Source: UBA7672 sp965279085 (GTDB lineage Bacteria > Pseudomonadota > Alphaproteobacteria > Caulobacterales > Hyphomonadaceae). Taken from it: DNA of 64,000 bases. Below the pieces are notes generated by a model that did no database searches, had not been told where the DNA came from, and saw only the letters and a program-made list of their open reading frames with translations. The stretch covers positions 2,852,001 through 2,916,000 of the forward strand of contig OZ257149.1 of NCBI GenBank assembly GCA_965279085.1, read 5' to 3'. The translations under genes and the position numbers were made by a program. Shown piece after piece: positions 17,520 to 25,436 of this stretch. Position 1 is the stretch's first letter. Each line of letters begins with the position of its first letter.

Positions 17520-17781
17520 GCACACTTCCAGTCAGACCTACACGAGCTCATCTGAAACCAGGGAATGGCCTGATCGCTGCCGCTACTGGGCCGCGAGGGC
17601 GGACGCTACACCGGCACGCAAACGACGCGAGCGCCGGACCGAGCCACTGGTTCTTACCGGGCATGGTTTGTCAGTCAGGGTCGATAAGGGTTGCCTAGTC
17701 GTTAACAGTGGGCGCACGCACTACCCTGCCGAACCCATGGCGCTTCGCTTTTTCAAAGGCGGGCTGGATATCCCTCCCAGG
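17518..17781 (+). pseudogene. Cas1-like gene, N-terminal 88 codons, truncated by IS3-family element
   Basis: The frame from ATG 17518 gives MHTSSQTYTSSSETREW, then a basic linker, then LVLTGHGLSVRVDKGCL, the GRTHYP segment, RFFKG and DIPPR. The order GHG, LRV-like strand, G-L-V, THYP, RFF-G, PPR is the N-terminal beta-domain of solo Cas1 proteins. The reading frame meets the first base of the IS left end at 17782. The catalytic C-terminal domain is absent: nothing Cas1-like follows the IS at 19289. No cas2, effector gene or repeat array is present, so this is not a CRISPR-Cas locus. Family assignment is by pattern recognition. Confidence 0.65.
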
Positions 17782-17837
17782 TGTCCGTCGTCGGATAACT
17801 TGAGACAGCGAGGGCGGTTTCCTAACGGAGGATTCTG
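17782..17837 (+). repeat. left inverted repeat of the IS
   Basis: Begins TGTCCGTCGTCGG and ends with the AACGGAGGATTCTG block. It aligns with the reverse complement of 19231-19288 with a few mismatches and small gaps. Confidence 0.8.
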
Positions 17838-17856
17838 CTCATCTGGTGTTGGTTTT

Positions 17857-18837
17857 TTAAGCAGCGCGTCTGGCGTGCTGCAAGCGGCGTTGTTCGAAGG
17901 TGCGTTGTTTGATGGCCTCCCGTTTCATGAGGATGGTCTGGCCGCGGCCTGAGTAGACATCGGCTGGCGTTAGATTGCCGAGGCTCTCGTGGTAGCGTCG
18001 GTGATTGTAGTGGCTGACGAAGTCGCCGATCTGCGTTTCGAGGTCTCCCGGCAGATAGTAGTTCTCCAGAAGGATGCGGTTCTTGAGCGTCTGGTGCCAG
18101 CGTTCGATCTTGCCTTGCGTCTGCGGGTGGTTGGGCGCGCCGCGGACATGGCCGATGCCGTGATCGTCGAGCCATTTGGCGAGATCGCCTGCGATGTAGG
18201 ACGAGCCGTTGTCGGAGAGAAGCCGCGGCCGATGAGCCCTGGGTCTCTCGTCAAGTCCGGACGCTTCAAGCGCCATCTCGATTGTCGCGGTCACGTCGTT
18301 CGCCCGCATCGTGGTGCAGAGTTTCCAGGCGATGATGTAACGCGAGAAGTCATCGAGGATGGTGGAGAGATAGAACCAACCCCAGCCAGTAACCTTGAGA
18401 TAGGTAAAGTCGGTCTGCCAGAGCTGGTTGGGCGCGGTAGTCTTGTCGTGGAACTCATCGGCGGCCTTCATCACGGCGAACGCCGGGCTGGTGATCAGGC
18501 CATGTGCTCGCAGAAGCCTGTAAACACTGGCTTCCGAGACGAAGTACGCGCGTTCGTCTGTGAAGGTGACGGCGAGCTCGCGCGGACTGAGCTCAGGCTG
18601 TTCCAGCGCGAGGTCGATGAGCTGACCACGTACCTCGTCCGGGATGCGGTTCCACACGCGGCCAGGGCCTGAACGCCGATCCTCAAGTCCGTCTTCGCCG
18701 AAGCGCTGGTAGAGGTCGCACCAGCGATAGAAAGTCGGCCGGGAGACGCCCAGCTTCTCCAGCGTGCGGTTGACCGGCAGGTGCGAGCCCTCGACCAGGC
18801 GGATGATCTCGAGCTTTTCGGACGCGGGATACCTCAT
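17857..18837 (-). CDS. IS3-family transposase OrfB (DDE integrase core)
   Basis: A 326-residue transposase. The N-terminal HTH (VSRPTFYRWCDLYQRFG) is followed by an rve catalytic core with D143 (WQTDFTYL), D209 (LLSDNGSSY) and E245 (QGKIERWHQ), giving the DD(35)E spacing of IS3 elements. Its ATG overlaps the stop codon of orfA by ATGA, so it could be made by reinitiation rather than by the programmed frameshift common in IS3 elements. Confidence 0.95.
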   Translation of the reverse strand: MRYPASEKLEIIRLVEGSHLPVNRTLEKLGVSRPTFYRWCDLYQRFGEDGLEDRRSGPGRVWNRIPDEVRGQLIDLALEQPELSPRELAVTFTDERAYFVSEASVYRLLRAHGLITSPAFAVMKAADEFHDKTTAPNQLWQTDFTYLKVTGWGWFYLSTILDDFSRYIIAWKLCTTMRANDVTATIEMALEASGLDERPRAHRPRLLSDNGSSYIAGDLAKWLDDHGIGHVRGAPNHPQTQGKIERWHQTLKNRILLENYYLPGDLETQIGDFVSHYNHRRYHESLGNLTPADVYSGRGQTILMKREAIKQRTFEQRRLQHARRAA

Positions 18838-19202
18838 TCGGGGTCGTCCCCATCCGCGATCATGCTTTTTTTGAGCAGACGGTTCTCGAGTGTGAGGTCG
18901 GCGACCGCCTCCTTCAGCGCGCTCATCTCGTGGCGCAGGTCCTTCACTTCGCCAGAGGAGGCCTCACGCGCCGTGTCGCCCGCAAGCCGGCGTTTGCCCG
19001 CTTCCAGAAACTCCTTCGACCAGCTGTAGTAGAGGCCCTCGGCAATCCCCTCCCGCCGGCACAGTTCGGCGATCGACGCCTCGCCGCGCAGTCCGGCAAG
19101 GACGATCCGGATCTTCTCCTCTGCAGAGAACTTCCGCCGCGTCCGCCGGCGGATCTCCTTCACATGTTTCTCGGCCGACTGCGGCCCGGAATTCTGTCTC
19201 AT
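18834..19202 (-). CDS. IS3-family transposase OrfA (HTH, leucine zipper)
   Basis: A 122-residue protein. It has the IS911/IS3-type HTH (FSAEEKIRIVLAGLRGE, IAELCRREGIAEGLYYSW) followed by a C-terminal coiled coil (VKDLRHEMSALKEAVADL). It binds the element's ends. It directly precedes orfB. Confidence 0.93.
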   Translation of the reverse strand: MRQNSGPQSAEKHVKEIRRRTRRKFSAEEKIRIVLAGLRGEASIAELCRREGIAEGLYYSWSKEFLEAGKRRLAGDTAREASSGEVKDLRHEMSALKEAVADLTLENRLLKKSMIADGDDPE

Positions 19203-19230
19203 CTTCGCTACCTTAAGGGCTGCGATGATC

Positions 19231-19288
19231 CAGAATTCCTCCGTTCGTGAAAGACCTCAACCTGTCTGACGGTTGCTGACACCGGACA
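19231..19288 (-). repeat. right inverted repeat of the IS
   Basis: Its reverse complement begins TGTCCGGTGTCAG and ends with AACGGAGGAATTCTG, matching the left end at 17782-17837. Confidence 0.8.
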
Positions 19289-19465
19289 AGCGCATCTGAA
19301 TAGCGCTGGCCCGCGCCAATACCTACCGTCTCTTGGTGACCAGCTCCGTTCGGCGACATCCCGCCTACCTGCCGGGAAGAGGGCGAGCGGCAATTCTTGA
19401 GCGGTGCTGCCTTAGGTACTCGATTGTCAGATCGCGCCTCAACGAGAAGAGGAAATTCCTCGACG

Positions 19466-19918
19466 TCATCGCCGACGTTTGCGCAGGCCGCTCTCCCTGC
19501 TCGAGGAGGCGCCGCGATTGTCCCGTACCACAGGCTGCGCTGCCGCGGCGACCTTCACGCCTTTGCCTGTTGGACCGGTGTGTCGGACTTGCCTCTTTGA
19601 TTTCGCCGGCTTCGCAGGCCTTCCGTCGCTATCACTCGCGACATCATCGATACACACTCCCGCCAGAGTTAGAGACAACAGCTCGACAATTTTCAGATGA
19701 TTATTCGCTGCCAGCGCCCGGGCTTCGGCACGATCGACCGAGGCGTCTGCCGCCATGAAGAGAAGGTGTTTCACTCCCACGAAGATCGCGTGGGACATAT
19801 TGTACTGGGCCTCCTTGTGCTTTCCATTCTTGTGATCCGCTTCCGCTTGTTCACCGAACCGCTGAACGATCGTGAGCGCTTGCTCATAAGTCCTGAAATC
19901 CTTGTCGGCTCGCATCAT
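19466..19918 (-). CDS. unknown protein with basic C-terminus
   Basis: A 150-residue protein. I chose the tandem ATG at 19918 (GGAG four bases upstream) because the longer open frame to 20068 would translate a copy of the dispersed intergenic repeat. The first 90 residues are helical (FRTYEQALTIVQRFGEQ, AQYNMSHAIFVGVKHLLF) with a tetratricopeptide-like feel. The last 60 are low-complexity, rich in Lys, Arg, Ala and Ser. Not recognised. Confidence 0.5.
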   Translation of the reverse strand: MMRADKDFRTYEQALTIVQRFGEQAEADHKNGKHKEAQYNMSHAIFVGVKHLLFMAADASVDRAEARALAANNHLKIVELLSLTLAGVCIDDVASDSDGRPAKPAKSKRQVRHTGPTGKGVKVAAAAQPVVRDNRGASSSRESGLRKRRR

Positions 19919-20029
19919 CACACTCCGCAGCTGCCTGTTGCGATGTCCATAGCGTGTTTCTGCTGGGCCCGTGTCTCTAATCTTGTCTGTATCGTGAACA
20001 CTCAGGCTGCGTGATGGCGGCTCGCGCAT

Positions 20030-20070
20030 TGAGATGCGAAAGGGCGCGATTTGGCCCATTCCAGACATTT
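20030..20070 (+). repeat. dispersed intergenic repeat, copy 1 (partial)
   Basis: Right half of the repeat: AGGGCGCGATTTGGCCC followed by CCAGACATTT. Compare the full copy at 23781-23856. Confidence 0.65.
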
Positions 20071-20183
20071 GCCTTCACGCAGTATGAAAAGCAGAGACCA
20101 TTGGAATCGAACTGACCACCGTGGTCGATGTAGCCTATGATGCCGCTTACGTGCGACAAGCGGGTGGGGCGGAGGGGAAGGGT

Positions 20184-21434
20184 ATGCGGATCATCGCGGT
20201 CGGGTTTGCGGCGCTGACGCTTGCGCTGGCTGGATCAGCTTTGGCTCAGGCGCCGTCAAAGCCGAAGCCGGATGCGAAACTGCTCGCAGCGGTTCAGGCC
20301 TGCGGCCCGGGCTCTCGCGCCCTGCTCGAACAGGTAGTCAGGATCGACAGCGGCACGGGCGATGCGGAAGGCCTCAGCAAGGTCGGTGCGATCTTCGCGA
20401 GCAAGCTCCGCGAGCTGGGCGCCACGGTGAAGACGTCGCCGCCAACGCCGCCGGCCGTCGGCGACAATGTCGTTGCGACCGTCACCGGCGTCGGTAAGGG
20501 TCGCATCCTGCTGATCGCCCATATGGACACCGTGTTCTCTCGCGGCGCAGTGGAAGCGCGGCCGCCGAAATGGGTCGGGGATCATCTGGTCGGTCCAGGG
20601 GCGGGCGACGATAAGTCGGGCATCGTCACCGCGATCTGCGCGCTATCGGCCCTGAAGGCGGTGGGCTACCACGACTTTGCCCGCATCGATCTCATCCTCA
20701 ACGCCAGCGAGGAGACGGGCTCGTTCGGCTCGCGCGACCTGATCCGGGCCATGGCGAAAGAGGCGGACGTCGCCATCAACCTCGAGCGCGGCGTGCCCAC
20801 CGACAAGGTGGTGACCAATCGCAAGGGGTCGGCGACCCTCACTTTCGAGTTCAGCGGCCGCGCCGCCCACTCCGGCCTCGAGCCGGAAGCGGGCCGCAAC
20901 GCGGCGCTGGAGGCAGCGCGTGTCGCGCTGGACCTGGGCAGGCTGGCGGACCCGAGCAAGCAGACCACGGTCAATGTCACCGTGATGAACGGGGGAGACA
21001 AGATCAACGTCATCCCCGACCACGCTGTTGTGAAGGCCGATGTGCGGGTGCAGACCCCGGACGAATTCGACCGCATCGAGGAGCAGGCGGTAAAGATCGC
21101 AGCAGCGCCCATGATCGATGGCGTCACGATCAAGAGCCGGCTCGAGCGCAACTTCCCGCCCTGGCCGCGCGCCGCTTCTACCGACGCCCTGCTGGCGCGG
21201 GCCAACAAGCTCTATGCTGAACTGGGCCGACAGCTTTCGCCGATCTCGGTCGGCTCGTCAGCGGACGTCGCCTTCGCAGCGGAGACAGGCACACCCTCGC
21301 TCGACGGCTTCGGCATGGAGGGTGACGGAGCACATGGGGTCGACGACAGGGCGGACCTCGCCACGCTGACGCCGCGCGCCTATCTGCTCGCTCGCGTGCT
21401 CCAGGATTTCGGCCGCAACCCTCCGAAGAAATAA
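20184..21434 (+). CDS. secreted M20-family metallopeptidase (glutamate carboxypeptidase type)
   Basis: A 416-residue protein with a signal peptide (MRIIAVGFAALTLALAGSALAQ) behind GGAGGGGAAGGG. Zinc-site motifs of M20 peptidases are in place: IAHMDTVF, GAGDDKSG, NASEETGSFGS and a C-terminal GAHGVDD-type His. The dimerisation domain insertion (GRAAHSGLEPEAGRNA) is present. It probably cleaves a terminal glutamate or similar residue from small peptides or folate-like compounds in the periplasm. Confidence 0.92.
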   Translation: MRIIAVGFAALTLALAGSALAQAPSKPKPDAKLLAAVQACGPGSRALLEQVVRIDSGTGDAEGLSKVGAIFASKLRELGATVKTSPPTPPAVGDNVVATVTGVGKGRILLIAHMDTVFSRGAVEARPPKWVGDHLVGPGAGDDKSGIVTAICALSALKAVGYHDFARIDLILNASEETGSFGSRDLIRAMAKEADVAINLERGVPTDKVVTNRKGSATLTFEFSGRAAHSGLEPEAGRNAALEAARVALDLGRLADPSKQTTVNVTVMNGGDKINVIPDHAVVKADVRVQTPDEFDRIEEQAVKIAAAPMIDGVTIKSRLERNFPPWPRAASTDALLARANKLYAELGRQLSPISVGSSADVAFAAETGTPSLDGFGMEGDGAHGVDDRADLATLTPRAYLLARVLQDFGRNPPKK

Positions 21435-21492
21435 GCCGTTGCTGGAAATCGCAGGATCCAGCTCGCGCCGCCGCTGCTGACCGAGGTGATAT

Positions 21493-21565
21493 GACCGCCT
21501 TCGGCGAGATGCTGCCGCCTGGCATCGGTAAGCCTAGAGGCGCGACTTGGCCCCTTGCAGACCTT
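21493..21565 (+). repeat. dispersed intergenic repeat, copy 2
   Basis: TTCGGCGAGATGCTGCCG, a variable middle, GGCGCGACTTGGCCCC and TTGCAGACCTT. Nearly identical to copy 12 at 49688-49756 over its whole core. Confidence 0.8.
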
Positions 21566-21597
21566 GACTGACTGCTTTGAAGCGGCGACGAAAACGC

Positions 21598-22038
21598 GTG
21601 AAAAAGGTCCTTTGTGTTTGCCTAGGCAATCGTAGCCGAAGTCCAATGATGCAGGCGCTCCTTCAGGCCGCGCTTGGAGAAGCATACGTCGTGGAAAGCG
21701 CTGGTGTGCGGCGTGAAGCTGCGGGGCTGACGGCTGATCCGAGGGCTATTCAATGCCTGCTTGAACGCGGACCTGACCTTGGTCAGCACCAAAGCCGATG
21801 GGCAGGAAGTCTTCCCTTGGCGGAGTACGCGCACATATTCTGCGTTGATGCCGAGATTGCACGACGAGTTCGTGAATTGCTCCCAACTGACGCCGATGTG
21901 AGTATCTCCGTAGCGAACGCAGATCGCGGTGGAATTCCTGATCCTTTTGAAGGAGGCCTGCCTGCCTACCGGGCATGTTTGGAATTGCTCGACGAAGTCA
22001 CTCCGGAACTTGCGGCGCGGGTCACCGCCCAAGGTTGA
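21598..22038 (+). CDS. low-molecular-weight protein tyrosine phosphatase-like protein
   Basis: A 146-residue protein; GTG 21598 gives the usual MKKVLCVCLGN start, although a TTG at 21577 is open. The P-loop CLGNRSRSP satisfies C-x5-R with the following Ser, and the acid loop is IPDPFEGG. Arginine replaces the usual isoleucine or valine after GN. Such enzymes dephosphorylate phosphotyrosine or act in arsenate reduction. A repeat copy lies just upstream and no good ribosome-binding site is seen. Confidence 0.75.
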   Translation: MKKVLCVCLGNRSRSPMMQALLQAALGEAYVVESAGVRREAAGLTADPRAIQCLLERGPDLGQHQSRWAGSLPLAEYAHIFCVDAEIARRVRELLPTDADVSISVANADRGGIPDPFEGGLPAYRACLELLDEVTPELAARVTAQG

Positions 22039-22124
22039 TACAAGAAAAAATCATCTGGCGGGTTTCGGCGAGAACGAGCCGCTGACCTACCGCAAGGTGG
22101 ATGACGTGGCCTAGCCCAATCCTG

Positions 22125-23693
22125 TCATTGAGGATCAATCAGAGGCGCTGCACGATTTGCGATCATGGCGACGACCGCGTTCGGATGGCCGCGCGGGACG
22201 CTGGGCATTACTGACGCGTCTGCTATCCAAAGACCATCCACGCCTTTCACCTGCAGGTGCGGCGACACAACGGCGGCATCGTCATCGCCCATCCGGCAGG
22301 TGGCGACAGGATGGTAGACGGTTTGGATGTTGTCGCCGATGAAGTCTCGCAACGCCTGCGGGGTGTCACAGCCGCGACTGGGCGCCAACTCTCCGGTCGC
22401 GAAGCCAGAGAGCGGGGCAGTGGCGACGATCTTGCGCGCCAGCGCCACACCAGCGAGCATGACTTTTTCATCATAGCCCTCGGGATCGCTCAAGAGCCCG
22501 AAGTCGATCTTGGGCGGCACGGCCGGGTCCGGGCTCGCCAGCGTCAGCGCGCCACGCGAACGCGGTTTTACGACGCTTAGCGCAAGCGAGAAGCCGTGCA
22601 CAAGCGGTTTTTCCAGGCCCTGATTGCGCCACTCAATCGGCGCGAACATGATTTCGAGATTGGGCGCCGGTTCGCCCGCTCCCACTCGGGAGAACAAGAA
22701 GGCCTCGATCGCGTTGGAGGCTAGCGGACCCTGTTTAAGGAGCAGATAGCGCAGCAAATTGAAGATCGAGTCGGCGGTCTTGAACGTATCCCTCCGCGTC
22801 GTGCCAAAATTGAGCGCGACAGTCGGATGATCCTGCAAGTTGGCGCCAACACCGGGCAAATCAAGCAGCACTGGAATGCCGTGCGCGCGCAGCTGCTCAG
22901 CCGGTCCAATGCCAGATAGCATCAGGATGTGTGGTGAACCGAAAGCGCCCGCGGCCAAAATCACACCGCGCTGGGCGCGAAATTCTTGATCGCCTCCGGC
23001 GGTACGTACGCGGACGCCGACACAGCGCCGTTGCTCAAACACGAGCCCGGTGACCAGCGCCTTAGAAACAACGTTGAGCGAACTGTTTTGCAACGCCGGT
23101 TTCAGGTAGGCGTCATAGGCGCTGAAGCGCTTGCCGTTGCGATGGGCGATCTGAACAATCCAAGAGCCCTCGAACGCGCCGCCATTGTAGTCTTCCGGCC
23201 CGTCGACGCCGCACGTCCGCGCTGATCGCACGAAAGCGTCCGAAAGCGGGTGTGCGTTGCGGTTAGGCGCAATCTGCATCGGCCCGCTGCGGCCGCGCGT
23301 GCGGTTTGCGCTCTCGCCGGTCCAGCATTCCTGCTCAACAAACGTGGGCGCAACGTCGGACCATGCCCAGCCATGCGCGCCATTGGCGGCCCATTCGTCA
23401 AAGTCCGCCGGATGACACCATTGATGAATCTGGGCGTTGAAGTTGGCTGAGCCGCCCAACATCTTGCCTCGGGGCGTGAATACGCGCCGGCTGCGATGAG
23501 TTTGCGGCTCACTCTCCAGGGCCCAATCATGATCAGACTTCATAAGCCGGGTGAAGCCCGCGGGGATGGAGACGAACGGGTTTGTGGGCTTACCGCCAGC
23601 TTCGATCAGCAGGACTTTGTGCCTATGCGAGAGCCGCGCGGCGAGGACGCATCCGGCCGTTCCAGCGCCGACAACAATGAAGTCTGGTTGCAT
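22125..23693 (-). CDS. GMC-family FAD oxidoreductase (choline/alcohol dehydrogenase type)
   Basis: A 522-residue flavoenzyme starting MQPDFIVVGAGTAGCVLA with GGGAGG upstream. It carries the FAD-binding GxGxxG, the first GMC signature (GKMLGGSANFNAQ), the second (AGAFGSPHILMLSGIGP), and the catalytic His-Asn region near the end (YHPVATCRMG, PRGHPNAVV). It oxidises an alcohol or choline-like substrate. No adjacent cytochrome or aldehyde dehydrogenase identifies the substrate. Confidence 0.93.
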   Translation of the reverse strand: MQPDFIVVGAGTAGCVLAARLSHRHKVLLIEAGGKPTNPFVSIPAGFTRLMKSDHDWALESEPQTHRSRRVFTPRGKMLGGSANFNAQIHQWCHPADFDEWAANGAHGWAWSDVAPTFVEQECWTGESANRTRGRSGPMQIAPNRNAHPLSDAFVRSARTCGVDGPEDYNGGAFEGSWIVQIAHRNGKRFSAYDAYLKPALQNSSLNVVSKALVTGLVFEQRRCVGVRVRTAGGDQEFRAQRGVILAAGAFGSPHILMLSGIGPAEQLRAHGIPVLLDLPGVGANLQDHPTVALNFGTTRRDTFKTADSIFNLLRYLLLKQGPLASNAIEAFLFSRVGAGEPAPNLEIMFAPIEWRNQGLEKPLVHGFSLALSVVKPRSRGALTLASPDPAVPPKIDFGLLSDPEGYDEKVMLAGVALARKIVATAPLSGFATGELAPSRGCDTPQALRDFIGDNIQTVYHPVATCRMGDDDAAVVSPHLQVKGVDGLWIADASVMPSVPRGHPNAVVAMIANRAAPLIDPQ

Positions 23694-23780
23694 GTCACGC
23701 CTCCCCGCAATGAGAAAGCCGCCGCCGCTCTTGTGTGTCAACCAGAGCTCGTTTGATCAGTACCTATGGCCGCTCAGACG

Positions 23781-23856
23781 AATGTCGCATTTCGGCGAAA
23801 GCTGGCCGTTCGATGCGGCGAGACCGGAAGGCGCGACTTGGCCCTTTGCAGACATT
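23781..23856 (+). repeat. dispersed intergenic repeat, copy 3 (full copy, reference)
   Basis: The clearest copy: 76 bp with inverted ends AATGTCGCATTTCGG and CCCTTTGCAGACATT. The inner part reads GCCGTTCGATGCGG, CGAGACCGGAAG and GCGCGACTTGG. It lies between the GMC gene and the double-TIR gene. Confidence 0.85.
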
Positions 23857-24023
23857 GGGCCGCCAAGCTCACACCCTGTGCGCGGCATACTGAACGTCGC
23901 GCGGGCGGCTGTTGAAGGCGAGGGTTGCCTGCGGGGCGTTTCGATGGACTGCATTCACCACGCGCTCGAACAGGTCCAGGAGACTGTCTCTCCGAAGCGA
24001 CCGCGTAACGCCCACGTCCTTCT

Positions 24024-25187
24024 TTATCGGAACGGGTTGGCAAGCAGCAGCCAAGAGACCAGCGCAACGACTACAATACATGCGCCGACGCCGACCATGA
24101 TTACGCGCTTTCGACTCGTTAGGCTTGCCGTTGCCCCGGTCTCCAGCGGCGAGATTGTTAGCTCCATCGGCCCTGTCTTTGGCGGCGGCAAGGTTGGCGC
24201 AGGTTCCTGTCGCGGAAGCCGCTCCTTCATTTGCTCTGCCACGTCGGAAGCGAGCATCGCCAGCACCCTTTCGTTCGCGTCTTCTGGCCTAATGCGGGGA
24301 GCATGCAAACCTTGAACTGCGTTAGGAAGCTGATTGAATGGAAGGTCGTCCACAATCACGGTGACGATGCGGCCGCTCTCGGCGGCCAGTTCTAGCTCCC
24401 GTTCCTGGAAGCGGCTGCCCAGTGTCGACCGACCGATCAGCGCCAAAACACAGCGTGCGCGGCTGATGGCCTCCAACGTCTGCGCCTCCCATGCCATGCC
24501 CGCACGTTGCCATTGCATCGAAGGCAGTTCGTCCTTGTGAAAGCTGAACGCTGCGGGGTCGTAGAGCCAGACGGGAATGCGCTTAGCGATCAGCGTACGC
24601 ACGATAGACCGCATTAGTTCCTGATCGATGTCCTTCGGATAGCTTACGAAGACATACCGATACGGCCGGAAGCGAACCCGGCTAGGCGTTGCGGACTGAT
24701 TCTCTCTAACCGCTAAGGGAGTTTCGGGACCCGGTAGGTTGCGGATTAGACGCGTCACGTCCGCATCGAAGCTCTCATGCTCAAGCCGCTCGCCATTGCG
24801 CCGCGCCAGTGCCTGAAGGTCTTGCGGCAAGTCGCTCGCACGGGGGACAGGCGTGTCGTCCAACACAACGGGGACTACCGGAATGCCTCGTTTCAGCGCT
24901 GCGGCAATCTCAATGCGGACGAAGTCCGCTGGGTCGTCGAGCCGACGGTCCCCACTTTTCGGGTCTGTGGCGGTAAGCCAAGTCGTCCCGATAACCGCCA
25001 GCATGATATCGCACTTTGCAACTTGGCCATCCAGATGGTCGACAAAGTCCACCCCACGAGGGATGTTGTCGATGTCCATGAAGATGTCCTGCTTGGGGTC
25101 TTTTACATGCGACTTGAGTGCCGCGTGGAGCCGGCCCACTGCGTGCTTGCTGTCCTCGCGCCGATAGCTGATGAATATTTTGGGCAT
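24024..25187 (-). CDS. tandem double-TIR membrane protein
   Basis: A 387-residue protein. TIR 1 (residues 1-130) opens KIFISYRREDSK, with IFMDIDNIPRGVDF and an FVRIEIAAAL helix carrying the expected Glu. TIR 2 (about 178-300) opens YVFVSYPKDIDQ, with IPVWLYDP and RELELAAESGRI. A Pro-rich linker leads to one C-terminal membrane helix (VGACIVVVALVSWLLLA), with the TIR domains on the cytoplasmic side by prediction. Two TIRs in one chain suggest self-assembly or a sensor/effector split. It is a candidate NAD+-depleting or signalling defence protein; no partner gene adjoins it. Confidence 0.85.
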   Translation of the reverse strand: MPKIFISYRREDSKHAVGRLHAALKSHVKDPKQDIFMDIDNIPRGVDFVDHLDGQVAKCDIMLAVIGTTWLTATDPKSGDRRLDDPADFVRIEIAAALKRGIPVVPVVLDDTPVPRASDLPQDLQALARRNGERLEHESFDADVTRLIRNLPGPETPLAVRENQSATPSRVRFRPYRYVFVSYPKDIDQELMRSIVRTLIAKRIPVWLYDPAAFSFHKDELPSMQWQRAGMAWEAQTLEAISRARCVLALIGRSTLGSRFQERELELAAESGRIVTVIVDDLPFNQLPNAVQGLHAPRIRPEDANERVLAMLASDVAEQMKERLPRQEPAPTLPPPKTGPMELTISPLETGATASLTSRKRVIMVGVGACIVVVALVSWLLLANPFR

Positions 25188-25320
25188 GAGCCCTTCCCCG
25201 ATCCGCGGATGCTATTCGACTGGTCGCCCAACCGCAATCGGTGATGCGGTCTAGAAACCCGAGGCTGCGGGGTGCTGAGCTCGCAACGGTGGATTCGGCG
25301 AAATCGGCCACTCCCACAGA

Positions 25321-25404
25321 ACGTTACCAACGCCTGCAAACGGCGAGAGATTGCCGTTCGATCCGGTGAGAGCGGAAGGCGTGACTTGGCCCAAAGGTGA
25401 CGTT
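25321..25404 (+). repeat. dispersed intergenic repeat, copy 4
   Basis: CGGCGAGAGATTGCCGTTCG, GAGCGGAAGGCGTGACTTGG and CCCAAA, bounded by ACGTTACC and GGTGACGTT as inverted ends. Confidence 0.8.
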
Positions 25405-25436
25405 GGATCTCAACTCAAGATCGTAAACCTGGTAGG

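Larger units (their letters stand above)
17782..19288 (-). mobile_element. IS3-family insertion sequence, 1507 bp
   Basis: Two overlapping minus-strand genes (orfA 18834-19202, orfB 17857-18837) are bounded by long imperfect inverted repeats that both begin TGTCCG. The repeats share AGACAG, TTTC and an AACGGAGGA core over about 56 bp (17782-17837 and 19231-19288). Flanks are AGG on the left and AGC on the right, so there is no clear target duplication. This fits a deletion next to the element that removed the rest of the Cas1-like gene. Both transposase genes look intact. Confidence 0.88.

Noticed and set aside
11861..17781. A CRISPR-Cas locus around the Cas1-like fragment
   Set aside because: No repeat-spacer array, no cas2 and no effector gene is visible; the Cas1 here is of the solo type.
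17428..17952. Open frame running through the Cas1-like fragment into the IS
   Set aside because: Codons before 17518 overlap the divergent gene, and those after 17781 are IS sequence; only 17518-17781 looks like a protein family.
22055..22120. Possible thirteenth copy of the dispersed repeat (TTTCGGCGAGAA ... TAGCCCAATCC)
   Set aside because: Only the two short ends match; the middle is unrelated, so chance similarity cannot be excluded.
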